Assembly (NCBI GenBank): GCA_026996895.1
Contig: JALWJX010000050.1
Coordinates: 1-58,925 of the forward strand
Direction: 5' to 3'
Length of the DNA stretch: 58,925 nt
DNA from: Candidatus Kapaibacterium sp.
Lineage (GTDB): Bacteria; Bacteroidota; Ignavibacteria; Kapaibacteriales; WFXC01
Shown: in pieces, positions 1 to 7,854 of the stretch
Layout of the letters: every line of letters begins with the position of its first letter
Numbering within the stretch: position 1 is the stretch's first letter
The notes under the pieces: model-generated
What the model was told of the DNA's origin: nothing
Database searches by the model: none
What the model saw: only the letters and a program-made list of their open reading frames with translations
Position numbers and translations under genes: made by a program

Positions 1-2
1 CT

Positions 3-389
3 GTAGAGGAACAACCTACAGAGAAGGCGGCGGAGGCAACGGCTGAAAAACCAAAAGCGGAAAGTGCAGAACCACAACCGACCAAGCCGGCGAAGCCTCT
101 GGGATCGCCGGCGAATCCTCTCATTGGTGACGTTGTGGACATTGCGCAGGTGCTTACCGGTGGCAGTGGGAAACTCGACCGGCAGCAGGCACTGAAACTG
201 GTGGAACGTGGACAACCTATTGGGGTGCTTGCGCATAATACGCTGTATCTGGTCTATCATCCAGATGGAAGCTATGCTGGAAAGAAATTGGCGAAGTTTG
301 CAGGTGCACCGGTGGGGATTGTTGGACAGATCCGCAGCCGTGGTGGCTGGAACGTGATCATTGCAGATATGATTGAATCGGTGCGGTAA
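3..389 (+). CDS. Hypothetical protein, 3' end only (5' truncated by the window edge)
   Basis: The reading frame is open from the first bases of the window, so the start lies upstream. The visible part begins with a low-complexity stretch rich in Glu, Ala, Lys and Pro (about residues 1-40), which looks like a flexible linker. It is followed by a compact domain of about 85 residues that is rich in Gly and Val and ends IIADMIESVR. I do not recognise this domain. A GTG inside the frame at 135 could be mistaken for a start, but the frame continues upstream without a break. A strong hairpin with a T-run follows the stop codon, so this is the last gene of its transcript. The next gene converges on it from the other strand. 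Confidence 0.7.
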   Translation, partial: VEEQPTEKAAEATAEKPKAESAEPQPTKPAKPLGSPANPLIGDVVDIAQVLTGGSGKLDRQQALKLVERGQPIGVLAHNTLYLVYHPDGSYAGKKLAKFAGAPVGIVGQIRSRGGWNVIIADMIESVR

Positions 390-415
390 GTGATGTCGTG
401 AAAAGTCTGGAGACA

Positions 416-447
416 GAAGGCACAGCGTCGCTGCTGTGCCTTCTTTT
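416..447 (+). terminator. Rho-independent terminator of the first gene
   Basis: An 11-bp perfect stem (GAAGGCACAGC pairing with GCTGTGCCTTC) with a 6-nt loop is followed directly by TTTT. It lies 27 bases after the stop of the truncated gene. The flank read in the other direction is not T-rich, so it acts on the plus strand. It slightly overlaps the 3' end of the convergent anti-sigma gene. Confidence 0.85.
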
Positions 448-859
448 ATTGAAAGATGTTGTCGAACCACAATTCCGTCACAAATCCTTCCGGCGACTGA
501 TAAAACCGCAAACGATCAGCCAGGTTTTCCATCAACAGAATGCCACGTCCACGCTCGCTGAGCAATTGTTCTTCGGTTCGGGGATCTGGCAAGTCGGCAG
601 GTTCAAAACCAGAGCCTTCATCGATGACCCAGACATAGAGGCCACGATCCCGACGTTCCGATCGAATTTCTACCATTGCTCCTTCCTGATCCCTGCTGCC
701 GTGCTCGATCGCATTGTTGATTGCCTCGCTGACGGCGATGATGAGCCGGTAGCGGGCATCCTCGGAGAGCGTGGTCTGGTACGTCTCTTCAATGCGCTGG
801 AGCAAATCCTTTACTCGATGCACATTTGCGGGAATACTGGCAAATCGAAGTTGAATCAT
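446..859 (-). CDS. Anti-sigma regulatory factor / GHKL ATP-binding protein (RsbW/SpoIIAB-like)
   Basis: The 137-residue protein is a stand-alone HATPase_c_2 domain of the kind that binds and phosphorylates anti-sigma-factor antagonists in partner-switching systems. The N box is visible as SEAINNAIEHG, the G1 box as DEGSGF and the G2 box as GRGILLM. The start at 859 was chosen because its ATG overlaps the TGA of the upstream barrel gene (ATGA), which suggests translational coupling. A longer frame reaching back to 937 lies entirely inside that gene and adds 26 residues with no family resemblance. It is the last gene of a five-gene minus-strand operon. No STAS antagonist, PP2C phosphatase or cognate sigma factor is seen next to it, so its partner is elsewhere. 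The family assignment is firm; the exact target is unknown. Confidence 0.85.
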   Translation of the reverse strand: MIQLRFASIPANVHRVKDLLQRIEETYQTTLSEDARYRLIIAVSEAINNAIEHGSRDQEGAMVEIRSERRDRGLYVWVIDEGSGFEPADLPDPRTEEQLLSERGRGILLMENLADRLRFYQSPEGFVTELWFDNIFQ

Positions 860-2739
860 AGTTGCACCTTCGCTTCTAAGCGTAACTGCGGTCGCTGTAA
901 AACGAGCTTCTCGTTGTTCCAATGTAATTCGTACCATCCGCGAAGCAGGAGGGCATTGTGCTCATCTATGCGAAATCGCCAGTCCAGTTGAGGTCCGAAG
1001 ACGCTCGATCGCTGCTGGAGCGCCGGTGAGCTGATCGAGTGTTGCTGTAAGTGGAACCACCGAACGCCAATGCCACCAGTGAGGGATGGTGCAAGGCGGC
1101 GGTAGAAAAGCAGCAATAATTCGTGTTCGTACGTTCGAGTGTCGGGATGCTCAGCAAATTGATTCCAGAACAGGATGCCACGTTCTGCGTAGCGAATCGC
1201 TGGCAGGAAGAGTAGCCACGTTCGTGGATTAAGTTTCCAGATCAGAGAATCCTGATAGCCAATTTGCCGAATGCTGTAGCTGCGCGGGGTTTGCGAGAGG
1301 GTTTCAAAGTCGTAGACCACATAATGGGCAGTGATGAAGAATCGAGCGGCAAGAGAGAATCGGGGAAGAGACCAGCGAACCGAAGGAATCAAATGCAGTT
1401 TGTATTCCCGATAATTCTGTGCGCTACGCGCCGCTTTCAGATATACCAGATGGTGGAAGTTAATGCCAGTGGTAAGCTGAAAACGGAGCAGCGAAGAGTG
1501 GCGGTGAAAAAATGTCAGAGCTGCGTTCCACCGGAGCTCATCCCGGTCATCCACATTGCTTTCAGCCGGCGTGTCATATTGCAGCAATGAGATGAAGCTG
1601 CGGAGTTGCACCGTGTCATCATCAGTTGGCGCAAAGGAAAGTTGCACTTGAAGCTGCCGGTCTGATTGCTGAAAATCCATAAAGTTGGCACGTTGCTGCC
1701 ACTGCCGAAGATCTGCTGCTGTGATGGAAAAACCAGTGGATCGGGCACTTTCGTCGTCAGCGTGGTACTGGAGCATTAAAGTTGTTTGAAAACGAAGTCT
1801 GGAGCCCAGTGCGCCATTCAACTGAAGCTGTAAGAATGCCCGCTGCCGCTGCAAGCTGCGGAGAAGTGCCGTTTCAGAAAAGGGAGCCAGGAAACGATTG
1901 TATCGCCGTTCGATAGTAAAAATGCTCCAGTTGGTCCGAAAAGTTGAGCGGAGTGTGGGACTGAAAACATAGTGGAGCTGCAAAGTGGCACTATGACGCT
2001 GCTCCTGCCGCTGCTCGATCAGCAAAACCGGTTCAGAGCCAAACGGAAGATAATAGTCACGCCGGGCAATTTCCGTGGCGCCACCAAGGTGCAGTTGGTT
2101 GCGCCGGGTGCCTGTTTCGATAGAAACGTTTGTTGACCAGAAGCCATTCTGCCGTTCCGAAAACCAGCTCCATTGCCCCTGCGTTTTCAGATGGAAAATG
2201 TACGAATCCCAGAGAAGCTGCACCTGTCCCTCGACACCGATGGCTGGAGCGTATTCATTTTTACCGAACTGCGTGGAAAAGACCATACCTGCCCCGCCCC
2301 AGAGGGAAAGCGAAGGCGAAGCAGGGTGCCAGCGGATGCCGGGGAGCGCAGCGAATTGCAGACGCCGATTCAGCGGCTGCGCCTGAGAGTCAGAAATCAA
2401 CCAGAAATCGCTGCGAGTGACCAAGGAGAGTGAGGGGGAAAATTGCCAGCGCAGGCGAAGGGTGGATGTGTTCTGATCTCTGGTATTGCGCGCAATATCC
2501 AGAATTGTGGAGCCCTGATACCGGTTGCTGAAGTTTACAGCGACCTGTGGAGAGCGCCATTGCAGGTATAGGTGTGATTGCAGAGAGAGGGTGGAGAAAA
2601 AACGCTCGAAAGTGGTCTGCATCTGTAGCGTTGTGTCCTGTCCGTACAGGAGCAGTGGCAGGCAGGCAAGCGATGAAGTGATGAGGATCCACCTTACCCC
2701 ATTGTTATGGTCCTTCCGATGGAAAAGAGGCTGAAGCAT
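856..2739 (-). CDS. Putative outer-membrane beta-barrel protein
   Basis: The 627-residue protein has a positively charged N-terminus and a hydrophobic stretch (ILITSSLACLPLLLYGQ), read as a signal peptide. The rest shows alternating polar and hydrophobic residues, many Arg, Gln, Trp and Tyr, and short repeated patterns such as LHLGGA and LRFQTT, as expected of an outer-membrane beta-barrel. No named family was recognised. Its start lies 35 bases inside the end of the Ppx/GppA gene, and its stop overlaps the start of the anti-sigma gene, so it belongs to the same operon. A role as a porin-like or structural surface protein is inference from composition only. Confidence 0.6.
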   Translation of the reverse strand: MLQPLFHRKDHNNGVRWILITSSLACLPLLLYGQDTTLQMQTTFERFFSTLSLQSHLYLQWRSPQVAVNFSNRYQGSTILDIARNTRDQNTSTLRLRWQFSPSLSLVTRSDFWLISDSQAQPLNRRLQFAALPGIRWHPASPSLSLWGGAGMVFSTQFGKNEYAPAIGVEGQVQLLWDSYIFHLKTQGQWSWFSERQNGFWSTNVSIETGTRRNQLHLGGATEIARRDYYLPFGSEPVLLIEQRQEQRHSATLQLHYVFSPTLRSTFRTNWSIFTIERRYNRFLAPFSETALLRSLQRQRAFLQLQLNGALGSRLRFQTTLMLQYHADDESARSTGFSITAADLRQWQQRANFMDFQQSDRQLQVQLSFAPTDDDTVQLRSFISLLQYDTPAESNVDDRDELRWNAALTFFHRHSSLLRFQLTTGINFHHLVYLKAARSAQNYREYKLHLIPSVRWSLPRFSLAARFFITAHYVVYDFETLSQTPRSYSIRQIGYQDSLIWKLNPRTWLLFLPAIRYAERGILFWNQFAEHPDTRTYEHELLLLFYRRLAPSLTGGIGVRWFHLQQHSISSPALQQRSSVFGPQLDWRFRIDEHNALLLRGWYELHWNNEKLVLQRPQLRLEAKVQL

Positions 2740-3709
2740 TGCTCAGCGAATGAGCTAATTGCAAAAGCACACCGAACCGGAGACCACGCGCACTGACGAT
2801 GCAATGGGGAGTCCGGGTGTGGCGAAGAAACTCCAGCAAAATCAGGGTACCGGCTGGAAGCACATCGGCGCGATCAGGATGGATAACCGGATGGGATTGG
2901 AGCGTCGCAAGCGGCTGGCGAAATATCCACGCTGCAAGATGCTCAATCTGCTCGACCGAAAGGTGGTAGTGGTGCACCGCAGCAGGATCGAAACGAGGAA
3001 GCCGAAGTGCTAAGGCTGCCAGAGTGGTTGGAGTTCCGCCGACGGCAAAAACGTGACCGGGATCCTGTGGGGGAAGCGATTGGAGTTTGCGCCGAATTTC
3101 CTGCTGTGCCGCTGTTCTCTGAGCATCCGTTGGTGGAAAATCAGGAAAGAATTTTTCGGTGAGCCGCACAACGCCGATCTCCAGACTCCACAAAGCATCA
3201 GGAGTCCATCCGCGGCCGGTAGCAACCTCGGTGCTGCCACCCCCAATGTCCAGGACAGCACAGCGTTGCGAGGGTGTTTCGGGATCAACAGATCCCCGGT
3301 AAGTGAGCATCGCTTCCTCTTCGCCGCTGATGATCGTAATAGGGGATTGAAGCGCTGCTTCCAGTTGAGGTTGAACTACAGAGCGATTCGTCGCTCGCCG
3401 CAGCGCGCTGGTTGCCACAGCAGCAATTGCGGTGCAATGGTGAGTTTCACATAGCTGCCGGTATTCCCGGAGGATACGAACTGTTCGCTGGAGCGCTGCT
3501 TCACTAATTGCTCCCGATTCCTGGATGCCTTCGCCCAATCGGGCGATTCGGTGGTAGTCGCACACCAGTTCGAAAACATTTGCTGACCACCGAACACAGG
3601 CAAACAGCACCGTGTTAGTGCCAATGTCCACGGCTGCTAAAGTTTTCGGTTGTCCGGTAGCAACCGGAACGTGCCAGCATCGATAGCTGTCTACTGTTTT
3701 TGGCTCCAT
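2705..3709 (-). CDS. Exopolyphosphatase / guanosine pentaphosphate phosphatase (Ppx/GppA family)
   Basis: The 334-residue protein carries the ASKHA phosphatase signatures: the first phosphate loop AVDIGTNT near residue 25, a SGEEEA catalytic segment, the second loop VLDIGGGSTEV, and the adenosine-type motif VGGTPTTLAAL. These enzymes remove terminal phosphate from polyphosphate or from pppGpp and act in the cytoplasm. The length matches the short class lacking the C-terminal HD-like domain, so substrate choice cannot be decided here. The ATG at 3709 is preferred over an in-frame TTG at 3721. It overlaps the 3' end of prmA by 19 bases and is followed by the barrel gene, again with overlap. Confidence 0.88.
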   Translation of the reverse strand: MEPKTVDSYRCWHVPVATGQPKTLAAVDIGTNTVLFACVRWSANVFELVCDYHRIARLGEGIQESGAISEAALQRTVRILREYRQLCETHHCTAIAAVATSALRRATNRSVVQPQLEAALQSPITIISGEEEAMLTYRGSVDPETPSQRCAVLDIGGGSTEVATGRGWTPDALWSLEIGVVRLTEKFFPDFPPTDAQRTAAQQEIRRKLQSLPPQDPGHVFAVGGTPTTLAALALRLPRFDPAAVHHYHLSVEQIEHLAAWIFRQPLATLQSHPVIHPDRADVLPAGTLILLEFLRHTRTPHCIVSARGLRFGVLLQLAHSLSNASASFPSEGP

Positions 3710-4530
3710 ACGGCGATCCAATTCTGACGTTCTCGAATTTCCACTGGCTCGAAGCGATGCTGACGGAGCAGCGCTACCAGTTCTGCTTGGTCCTGCTGCA
3801 AAACACCGGAGCAGATGAGATGGCCGCCGGTCGCAAGGGCGCGTTCGTACTGTGGCAGAAGCTGCTGGTGGAGGTGCAGGTACAGGTTTGCAACAACGCC
3901 GTCCACTGATGGAAAAGGGAAAGAGAGGAGATCAGCACAAGAGAACTCGATGTTCTGTATGCCATTGTTTTGTGCGTTTTCCTGTGCTTCCGCAATAGCA
4001 GCCGGATCACTATCGACCGCGATGACTCCACGGGCACCGAGCCGGGCAATGGCAATAGCCAGAATACCTGTCCCAGTACCGGCGTCCAGCCACTGTTGGT
4101 CAGGCGCAACAATGTTTTCCAGTAATTGAAGACAGAGTTGCGTTGTTGCGTGCTGTCCGGTTCCAAATGTTGCCCGATGCGGAATGATCAGGGTGATAGG
4201 ACGGTCCAGCACCGTTTCTACTTCTGGCGGTACTACCGCGATTCGGTCAGAAACGATGATTGGCTGCAATGTTCCAATCCATTGGCGGTACCAGTCCTGT
4301 TCCTGATATGGCACAGGATGGCGCAGCACGATGCCGGGCATTGCGGTCAGGTGTTCAGATAGTGCTGACAAAAGCTGCTCGGTAGATCCTTCCCACTGAA
4401 AGTAGGCGACAATGGTATCATCCGATTCTTCAGTCCCCAGCACCGGCATTAACGCAAGAATTGTGTAGAGTTGCTCTCGTTGGCTTTCCGGACATTCGAA
4501 CGTTACTTGGTAGCACGCTGGAGCCTTCAT
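3691..4530 (-). CDS. prmA: Ribosomal protein L11 methyltransferase
   Basis: The 279-residue cytoplasmic enzyme uses S-adenosylmethionine to methylate ribosomal protein L11. The family motif FGTGQHATT is present, followed by the SAM-binding segment LDAGTGTGILAIAIA and the acidic loop AVDSDP. The N-terminal 90 residues match the L11-recognition domain of PrmA in length. The start at 4530 was chosen because its ATG overlaps the TGA of the upstream peptidase gene (ATGA); an upstream in-frame codon at 4548 would add six residues inside that gene. The usual NPPY-like segment reads NLYLHLH, which fits PrmA rather than a DNA methylase. It sits second in the five-gene operon. Confidence 0.92.
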   Translation of the reverse strand: MKAPACYQVTFECPESQREQLYTILALMPVLGTEESDDTIVAYFQWEGSTEQLLSALSEHLTAMPGIVLRHPVPYQEQDWYRQWIGTLQPIIVSDRIAVVPPEVETVLDRPITLIIPHRATFGTGQHATTQLCLQLLENIVAPDQQWLDAGTGTGILAIAIARLGARGVIAVDSDPAAIAEAQENAQNNGIQNIEFSCADLLSFPFPSVDGVVANLYLHLHQQLLPQYERALATGGHLICSGVLQQDQAELVALLRQHRFEPVEIRERQNWIAVWSQKQ

Positions 4531-5522
4531 TGAACGTGATACACCCATTGGAGCACCGTTTGTCCAACCACTTTCAGGGTAGCCGGACTGATGTTTTCGA
4601 TGGTATCGTTGAGCGTGTGCCAGTAGTGTCGCCGGGGATCGGGATCCTGATGACCGATGAGCAACTGATCGATGATGTTGACAGCCGGAATCCCCGCAGC
4701 AATAAGGCGCACGTGGTCATCAAAGACGGGAGGTCCAGATTCAAACACAAAATGCTGAGGTGCAAGGCTACTACCAATTTGCCACAACTGGTGCATCAAC
4801 TCTGGTGCTGCTTTCATCGAATTCTCTTCCAGCAAGAACCTTGCAGTATGATCGCCCACCATATCCAGATTGATCGAATAGACCGGTCTTCCTATGGGCA
4901 ATGTTCCAGCAAAATACTGGGATCCGATACAGAAGCGCTCTAAGTCAGAAGATTTGCCCATATCTTCTGCATCAAAGAGGACGATGTCGATGCCGACAGC
5001 CGGCGGATGGTGGGCAAAAATTCGAGCCAGTTCCAACAAAACAGCAACACCACTTCCCCCATCATTGGCGCCAGGGATTGGTTTCGTTCGATTGGCTGGG
5101 TTGGGATCTTCATCAGCAAAGGGGCGGGTATCCCAGTGGGCGGTGAGCCAGATGCGCTTGGGATGATGTGGCTGAAACCGGGCGATGATGTTGCTCAATT
5201 CATACGTTGTGCCATAGAGTTCCCACGTAAAGCGCTGGATCCACACAGTATCCGCCCACCGACGGAGCTGTTGCACCAGAAAGTCCCGACACTGACGATG
5301 TCCCTGAGTCCCCGGCACTCTTGGACCAAATCGGAGTTGTTGCTGGATCCAGAAATAGGCGGAATCGCCAGAAAAAGACGGAAGAACGACAGCACCTGCG
5401 TCACTGTGACGTCCAGTATCTCGTGTTGCAACCTCCCGCAAAGATCGATCAGGGGAGCAACGAATCAGCGTTGCTACAATAAGCACTATCAGTAGTTGTC
5501 CTTTACCACAACGTGCAAACAT
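4527..5522 (-). CDS. M28-family peptidase / glutaminyl-peptide cyclotransferase-like protein, possible lipoprotein
   Basis: The protein of about 331 residues has an N-terminal hydrophobic segment ending LIRCSP, read as a signal peptide or a non-canonical lipobox with Cys as anchor. The catalytic domain shows the M28 zinc ligands in order: HWD in TAHWDTRPF, the Asp of GANDGGSGV, the Glu of FDAEDMG, the Asp of NLDMVGD and the His of YWHTLND. The sequence resembles glutaminyl cyclases, which convert N-terminal Gln to pyroglutamate on exported proteins, more than aminopeptidases. In Bacteroidota such enzymes act in the periplasm. The start may be 5522 or 5534; no clear ribosome-binding site decides it. 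It heads the operon with prmA and is divergent from kdsC. Confidence 0.8.
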   Translation of the reverse strand: MFARCGKGQLLIVLIVATLIRCSPDRSLREVATRDTGRHSDAGAVVLPSFSGDSAYFWIQQQLRFGPRVPGTQGHRQCRDFLVQQLRRWADTVWIQRFTWELYGTTYELSNIIARFQPHHPKRIWLTAHWDTRPFADEDPNPANRTKPIPGANDGGSGVAVLLELARIFAHHPPAVGIDIVLFDAEDMGKSSDLERFCIGSQYFAGTLPIGRPVYSINLDMVGDHTARFLLEENSMKAAPELMHQLWQIGSSLAPQHFVFESGPPVFDDHVRLIAAGIPAVNIIDQLLIGHQDPDPRRHYWHTLNDTIENISPATLKVVGQTVLQWVYHVQ

Positions 5523-5553
5523 AACTTGTACCATTGATGCCGGAAAATGCTCA

Positions 5554-6144
5554 ATGACGTTAAACATTTTGCCAAATTTGCGCCGAAAGTTTGAAAAGGT
5601 ACGGCTGGTGGTGTTTGACGTCGATGGCACGCTGACGGATGGCGGTATGTATTACGGTAGTGACGGTGAGCTGATGAAACGGTTCTCCGTCAAAGATGGA
5701 ATGGGCATTACACTGCTGCGCCAAGCAGGGATTCAAACGGCATTTGTGACGGCAGAATCTTCCTCTATTGCCCTGCGTCGAGCAGAGAAGCTTCAGGTGG
5801 ATTATGTCGTGTTGTCAGTGCACGATAAATTGCAGGAAGTGCGGCGGATAGCGCAGAAAGCGGGAGTGACGCTCGATGCCGTTGCGTATATGGGTGACGA
5901 CGTAAACGATATTCCCGCAATGCAAGCGGTTGGGGTGTCTGCCTGTCCCGCCGATGCGGTTACTGCTGTGAAAGAACGTGTCGACTACGTAACGCAGGCA
6001 GCCGCAGGCTACGGCGCTGCGCGGGAATTTTGTGACCTCATTCTGGTGGCGCAGGATCGTTATCCACACTTTACCGTTGTTGAGGATACGCATATGGAAG
6101 CGGGTCGTTTCATAAAACAGGAGACCGATGATGGCACGGGATGA
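5554..6144 (+). CDS. kdsC: 3-deoxy-D-manno-octulosonate 8-phosphate phosphatase (KdsC-like HAD enzyme)
   Basis: The 196-residue HAD phosphatase removes phosphate from Kdo-8-phosphate in LPS core synthesis. HAD motif I is DVDGTLTDGG, motif II the Thr of FVTAESS, motif III the Lys of DKLQEV, and motif IV GDDVND. The short length without a cap domain is typical of tetrameric KdsC. The gene opens a plus-strand run (two YtxH genes, EamA, lnt), and a matching kdsB lies 35 kb away in this window, which supports the Kdo role. Its 3' end overlaps the next start. An N-acylneuraminate or related HAD specificity is the main alternative. Confidence 0.88.
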   Translation: MTLNILPNLRRKFEKVRLVVFDVDGTLTDGGMYYGSDGELMKRFSVKDGMGITLLRQAGIQTAFVTAESSSIALRRAEKLQVDYVVLSVHDKLQEVRRIAQKAGVTLDAVAYMGDDVNDIPAMQAVGVSACPADAVTAVKERVDYVTQAAAGYGAAREFCDLILVAQDRYPHFTVVEDTHMEAGRFIKQETDDGTG

Positions 6145-6628
6145 TTTCCACAAAGGTTTTGCTTTTGGCGCCCTTATTGGCGGCGTTGCCGGGGCGCTCA
6201 CGGCATTGTTATTAGCGCCCAAGCGAGGAGAGGAGTTGCGAAGTGAGATCGCTCACCATTCGGAGCGACTCTATGAAGACGTTACAAAGCGAGCCCAGCA
6301 ACTGTTCGGCGAGAAGCGAAGGAGTTTTCAGGTGTTGATGAATGAGGGGCGAAAAAAATCTGAAGAGGTTGTTGGTTCGGCAAAGGCAGAGGCGGAAAAG
6401 CTGATCGCTGAAGCAGAGCGATTGATGCAGGCAGCACGGCAGCGGGTAAAAGAAGCCGAGGTGCAGTTGCAACAGAATATTGACACGCTCAAAGAGGCAG
6501 CACAGAAAGCAGCGGAGACCTTCCAATCGGAAGTGCAGGCGGAAGCAGCAGCTCCTGAAGAAGAAACCGTCCAGGATGCTCAGCAAAAGAATGATGAACA
6601 GGCAACGCAAAACAAAGAAGGAGCATAG
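6131..6628 (+). CDS. YtxH domain protein, paralog 1
   Basis: The 165-residue protein begins with a single glycine-rich membrane segment (GFAFGALIGGVAGALTALLLAP, about residues 8-30) and the YtxH hallmark APKRGEELR. A long helical, Ala/Glu/Lys/Gln-rich region follows, probably coiled coil. YtxH proteins are small membrane-anchored proteins of general-stress type with no known enzymatic role. The start at 6131 lies seven bases after AGGAG; an adjacent ATG at 6128 is possible. The start overlaps the end of kdsC. A shorter paralog follows after two bases, so the pair is probably a tandem duplication. Confidence 0.85.
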   Translation: MARDDFHKGFAFGALIGGVAGALTALLLAPKRGEELRSEIAHHSERLYEDVTKRAQQLFGEKRRSFQVLMNEGRKKSEEVVGSAKAEAEKLIAEAERLMQAARQRVKEAEVQLQQNIDTLKEAAQKAAETFQSEVQAEAAAPEEETVQDAQQKNDEQATQNKEGA

Positions 6629-6630
6629 CA

Positions 6631-6954
6631 ATGGCACAACAGGATTTTGCAAAGGGATTGTTCGCAGGTGTTTTTCTGGGAGGATTAGCAGGCGCAATCA
6701 CCGCTCTGTTGTTGGCACCCAAGTCGGGAGATGAGCTGCGCGAGGACATTCGGGAAGGAGTGGAAGAACTCTGGGAGCGAATCTCTGATCGGTCGGAGCG
6801 ACTCTACCGGGATCAGAAGAAACGGATCGAGTCGCTGCTGGAAGAAAGTCGGGAAAAAGTCGACACCCTGATTGAAGATACCCGCAGCCGGATCGACCGA
6901 ACTCTGAAGGAATTGGAAAGTACCGTAGCAGATCTCCGGAAACAGTTGCGATAA
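6631..6954 (+). CDS. YtxH domain protein, paralog 2
   Basis: The 107-residue protein repeats the architecture of the gene before it: a Gly/Ala-rich membrane helix (GLFAGVFLGGLAGAITALLLAP), the motif APKSGDELRED, then a charged coiled-coil tail (SLLEESREKVDTLIEDTR). It lacks the Ala/Gln-rich extension of paralog 1. An AAGGAG ribosome-binding site at about 6618-6623 lies inside the end of the upstream gene. Function is unknown beyond a likely membrane-anchored helical scaffold. Confidence 0.85.
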   Translation: MAQQDFAKGLFAGVFLGGLAGAITALLLAPKSGDELREDIREGVEELWERISDRSERLYRDQKKRIESLLEESREKVDTLIEDTRSRIDRTLKELESTVADLRKQLR

Positions 6955-6966
6955 CCGATCACCGTC

Positions 6967-7854
6967 GTGTACAGCAATCGAGCAGGGCGAGACTCTTCGC
7001 ATCGGGCAGTGTTGCTGTTGGTTATCACTGCTGCTCTGTGGAGTACCAGCGGCTTTCTGGTTAAGCTGATTCATTGGTCACCAATTAACATCGCAGCAGC
7101 CCGGAGTCTGATTGCCCTTCCCGTCGTCTGGTTGGCGGTCCGAACGGTTCGATTTCGCTGGTCGCTTTTTCAACTGGCTGCTGCTGGAGCGTATGCTGGC
7201 ACCGTTGTGTTTTTTGTGCTGGCAACCAAGATGACGACGGCAGCGAATGCGATTGTCTTGCAGTACTCCGCTCCGTTGTACGTGGCAATTCTTTCTGCGT
7301 GGATCGTTGGTGAAAAGCCGACAGTTTTTGACTGGGTAAGTGTGCTCATCGTTTGTGCTGGAATGGTGCTGTTCTTCTTCGATCGTCTGGAATCCGGGCA
7401 GTTGCTGGGCAACGTACTGGGGATTGTCAGTGGCATCTGCTTTGGGTTGACCGCACTGCTGTTGCGCAAGCAAAAAGATGCTGCGCCGATGGAGTCCATT
7501 TTGATTGGAAACGGCATAGCGGTGCTGCTGTGTTTGCCCTTTGTGCAGTGGACACTACCGCCATCGGATGCGTGGCTTCCACTGGTTCTGCTGGGAGTGT
7601 TTCAGTTGGGACTTCCGTACGTGCTGTACAGTATCGCGATCCGCTCGGTGAGCGCACTGGAAGCAGTGCTCATTCCAATGCTGGAACCATTGATGAATCC
7701 GATCTGGACATATCTGGCAGTGGGTGAAGTGCCCGGACCATACGCTGTTGTGGGTGGTTCAATGATTCTCGTTACCTTAGCAATTCGGGCGTGGTGGTCA
7801 GTTCGTCGTACTGCTGTGCGATTGGAGCAGTCAGTCAGAGGGAAAGCAGTATGA
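6967..7854 (+). CDS. EamA/DMT-family inner-membrane transporter
   Basis: The 295-residue protein shows about ten hydrophobic segments in two homologous halves, each with EamA features (LWSTSGFLVKL in the first, GICFGLTALLLRK in the second, and EAVLIPMLEPLMNPIW near the end). Members of the drug/metabolite transporter family export amino acids or other metabolites; the substrate cannot be read from sequence. It begins with GTG twelve bases after the YtxH gene and ends with an ATGA overlap onto lnt, so it is co-transcribed with lnt. Confidence 0.85.
   Translation: MYSNRAGRDSSHRAVLLLVITAALWSTSGFLVKLIHWSPINIAAARSLIALPVVWLAVRTVRFRWSLFQLAAAGAYAGTVVFFVLATKMTTAANAIVLQYSAPLYVAILSAWIVGEKPTVFDWVSVLIVCAGMVLFFFDRLESGQLLGNVLGIVSGICFGLTALLLRKQKDAAPMESILIGNGIAVLLCLPFVQWTLPPSDAWLPLVLLGVFQLGLPYVLYSIAIRSVSALEAVLIPMLEPLMNPIWTYLAVGEVPGPYAVVGGSMILVTLAIRAWWSVRRTAVRLEQSVRGKAV

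Noticed and set aside
5516-5523. TATGTTTG as a promoter for the M28 peptidase gene
   Set aside because: It overlaps the proposed start codon at 5520-5522, so it cannot place a transcript start upstream of that ATG.
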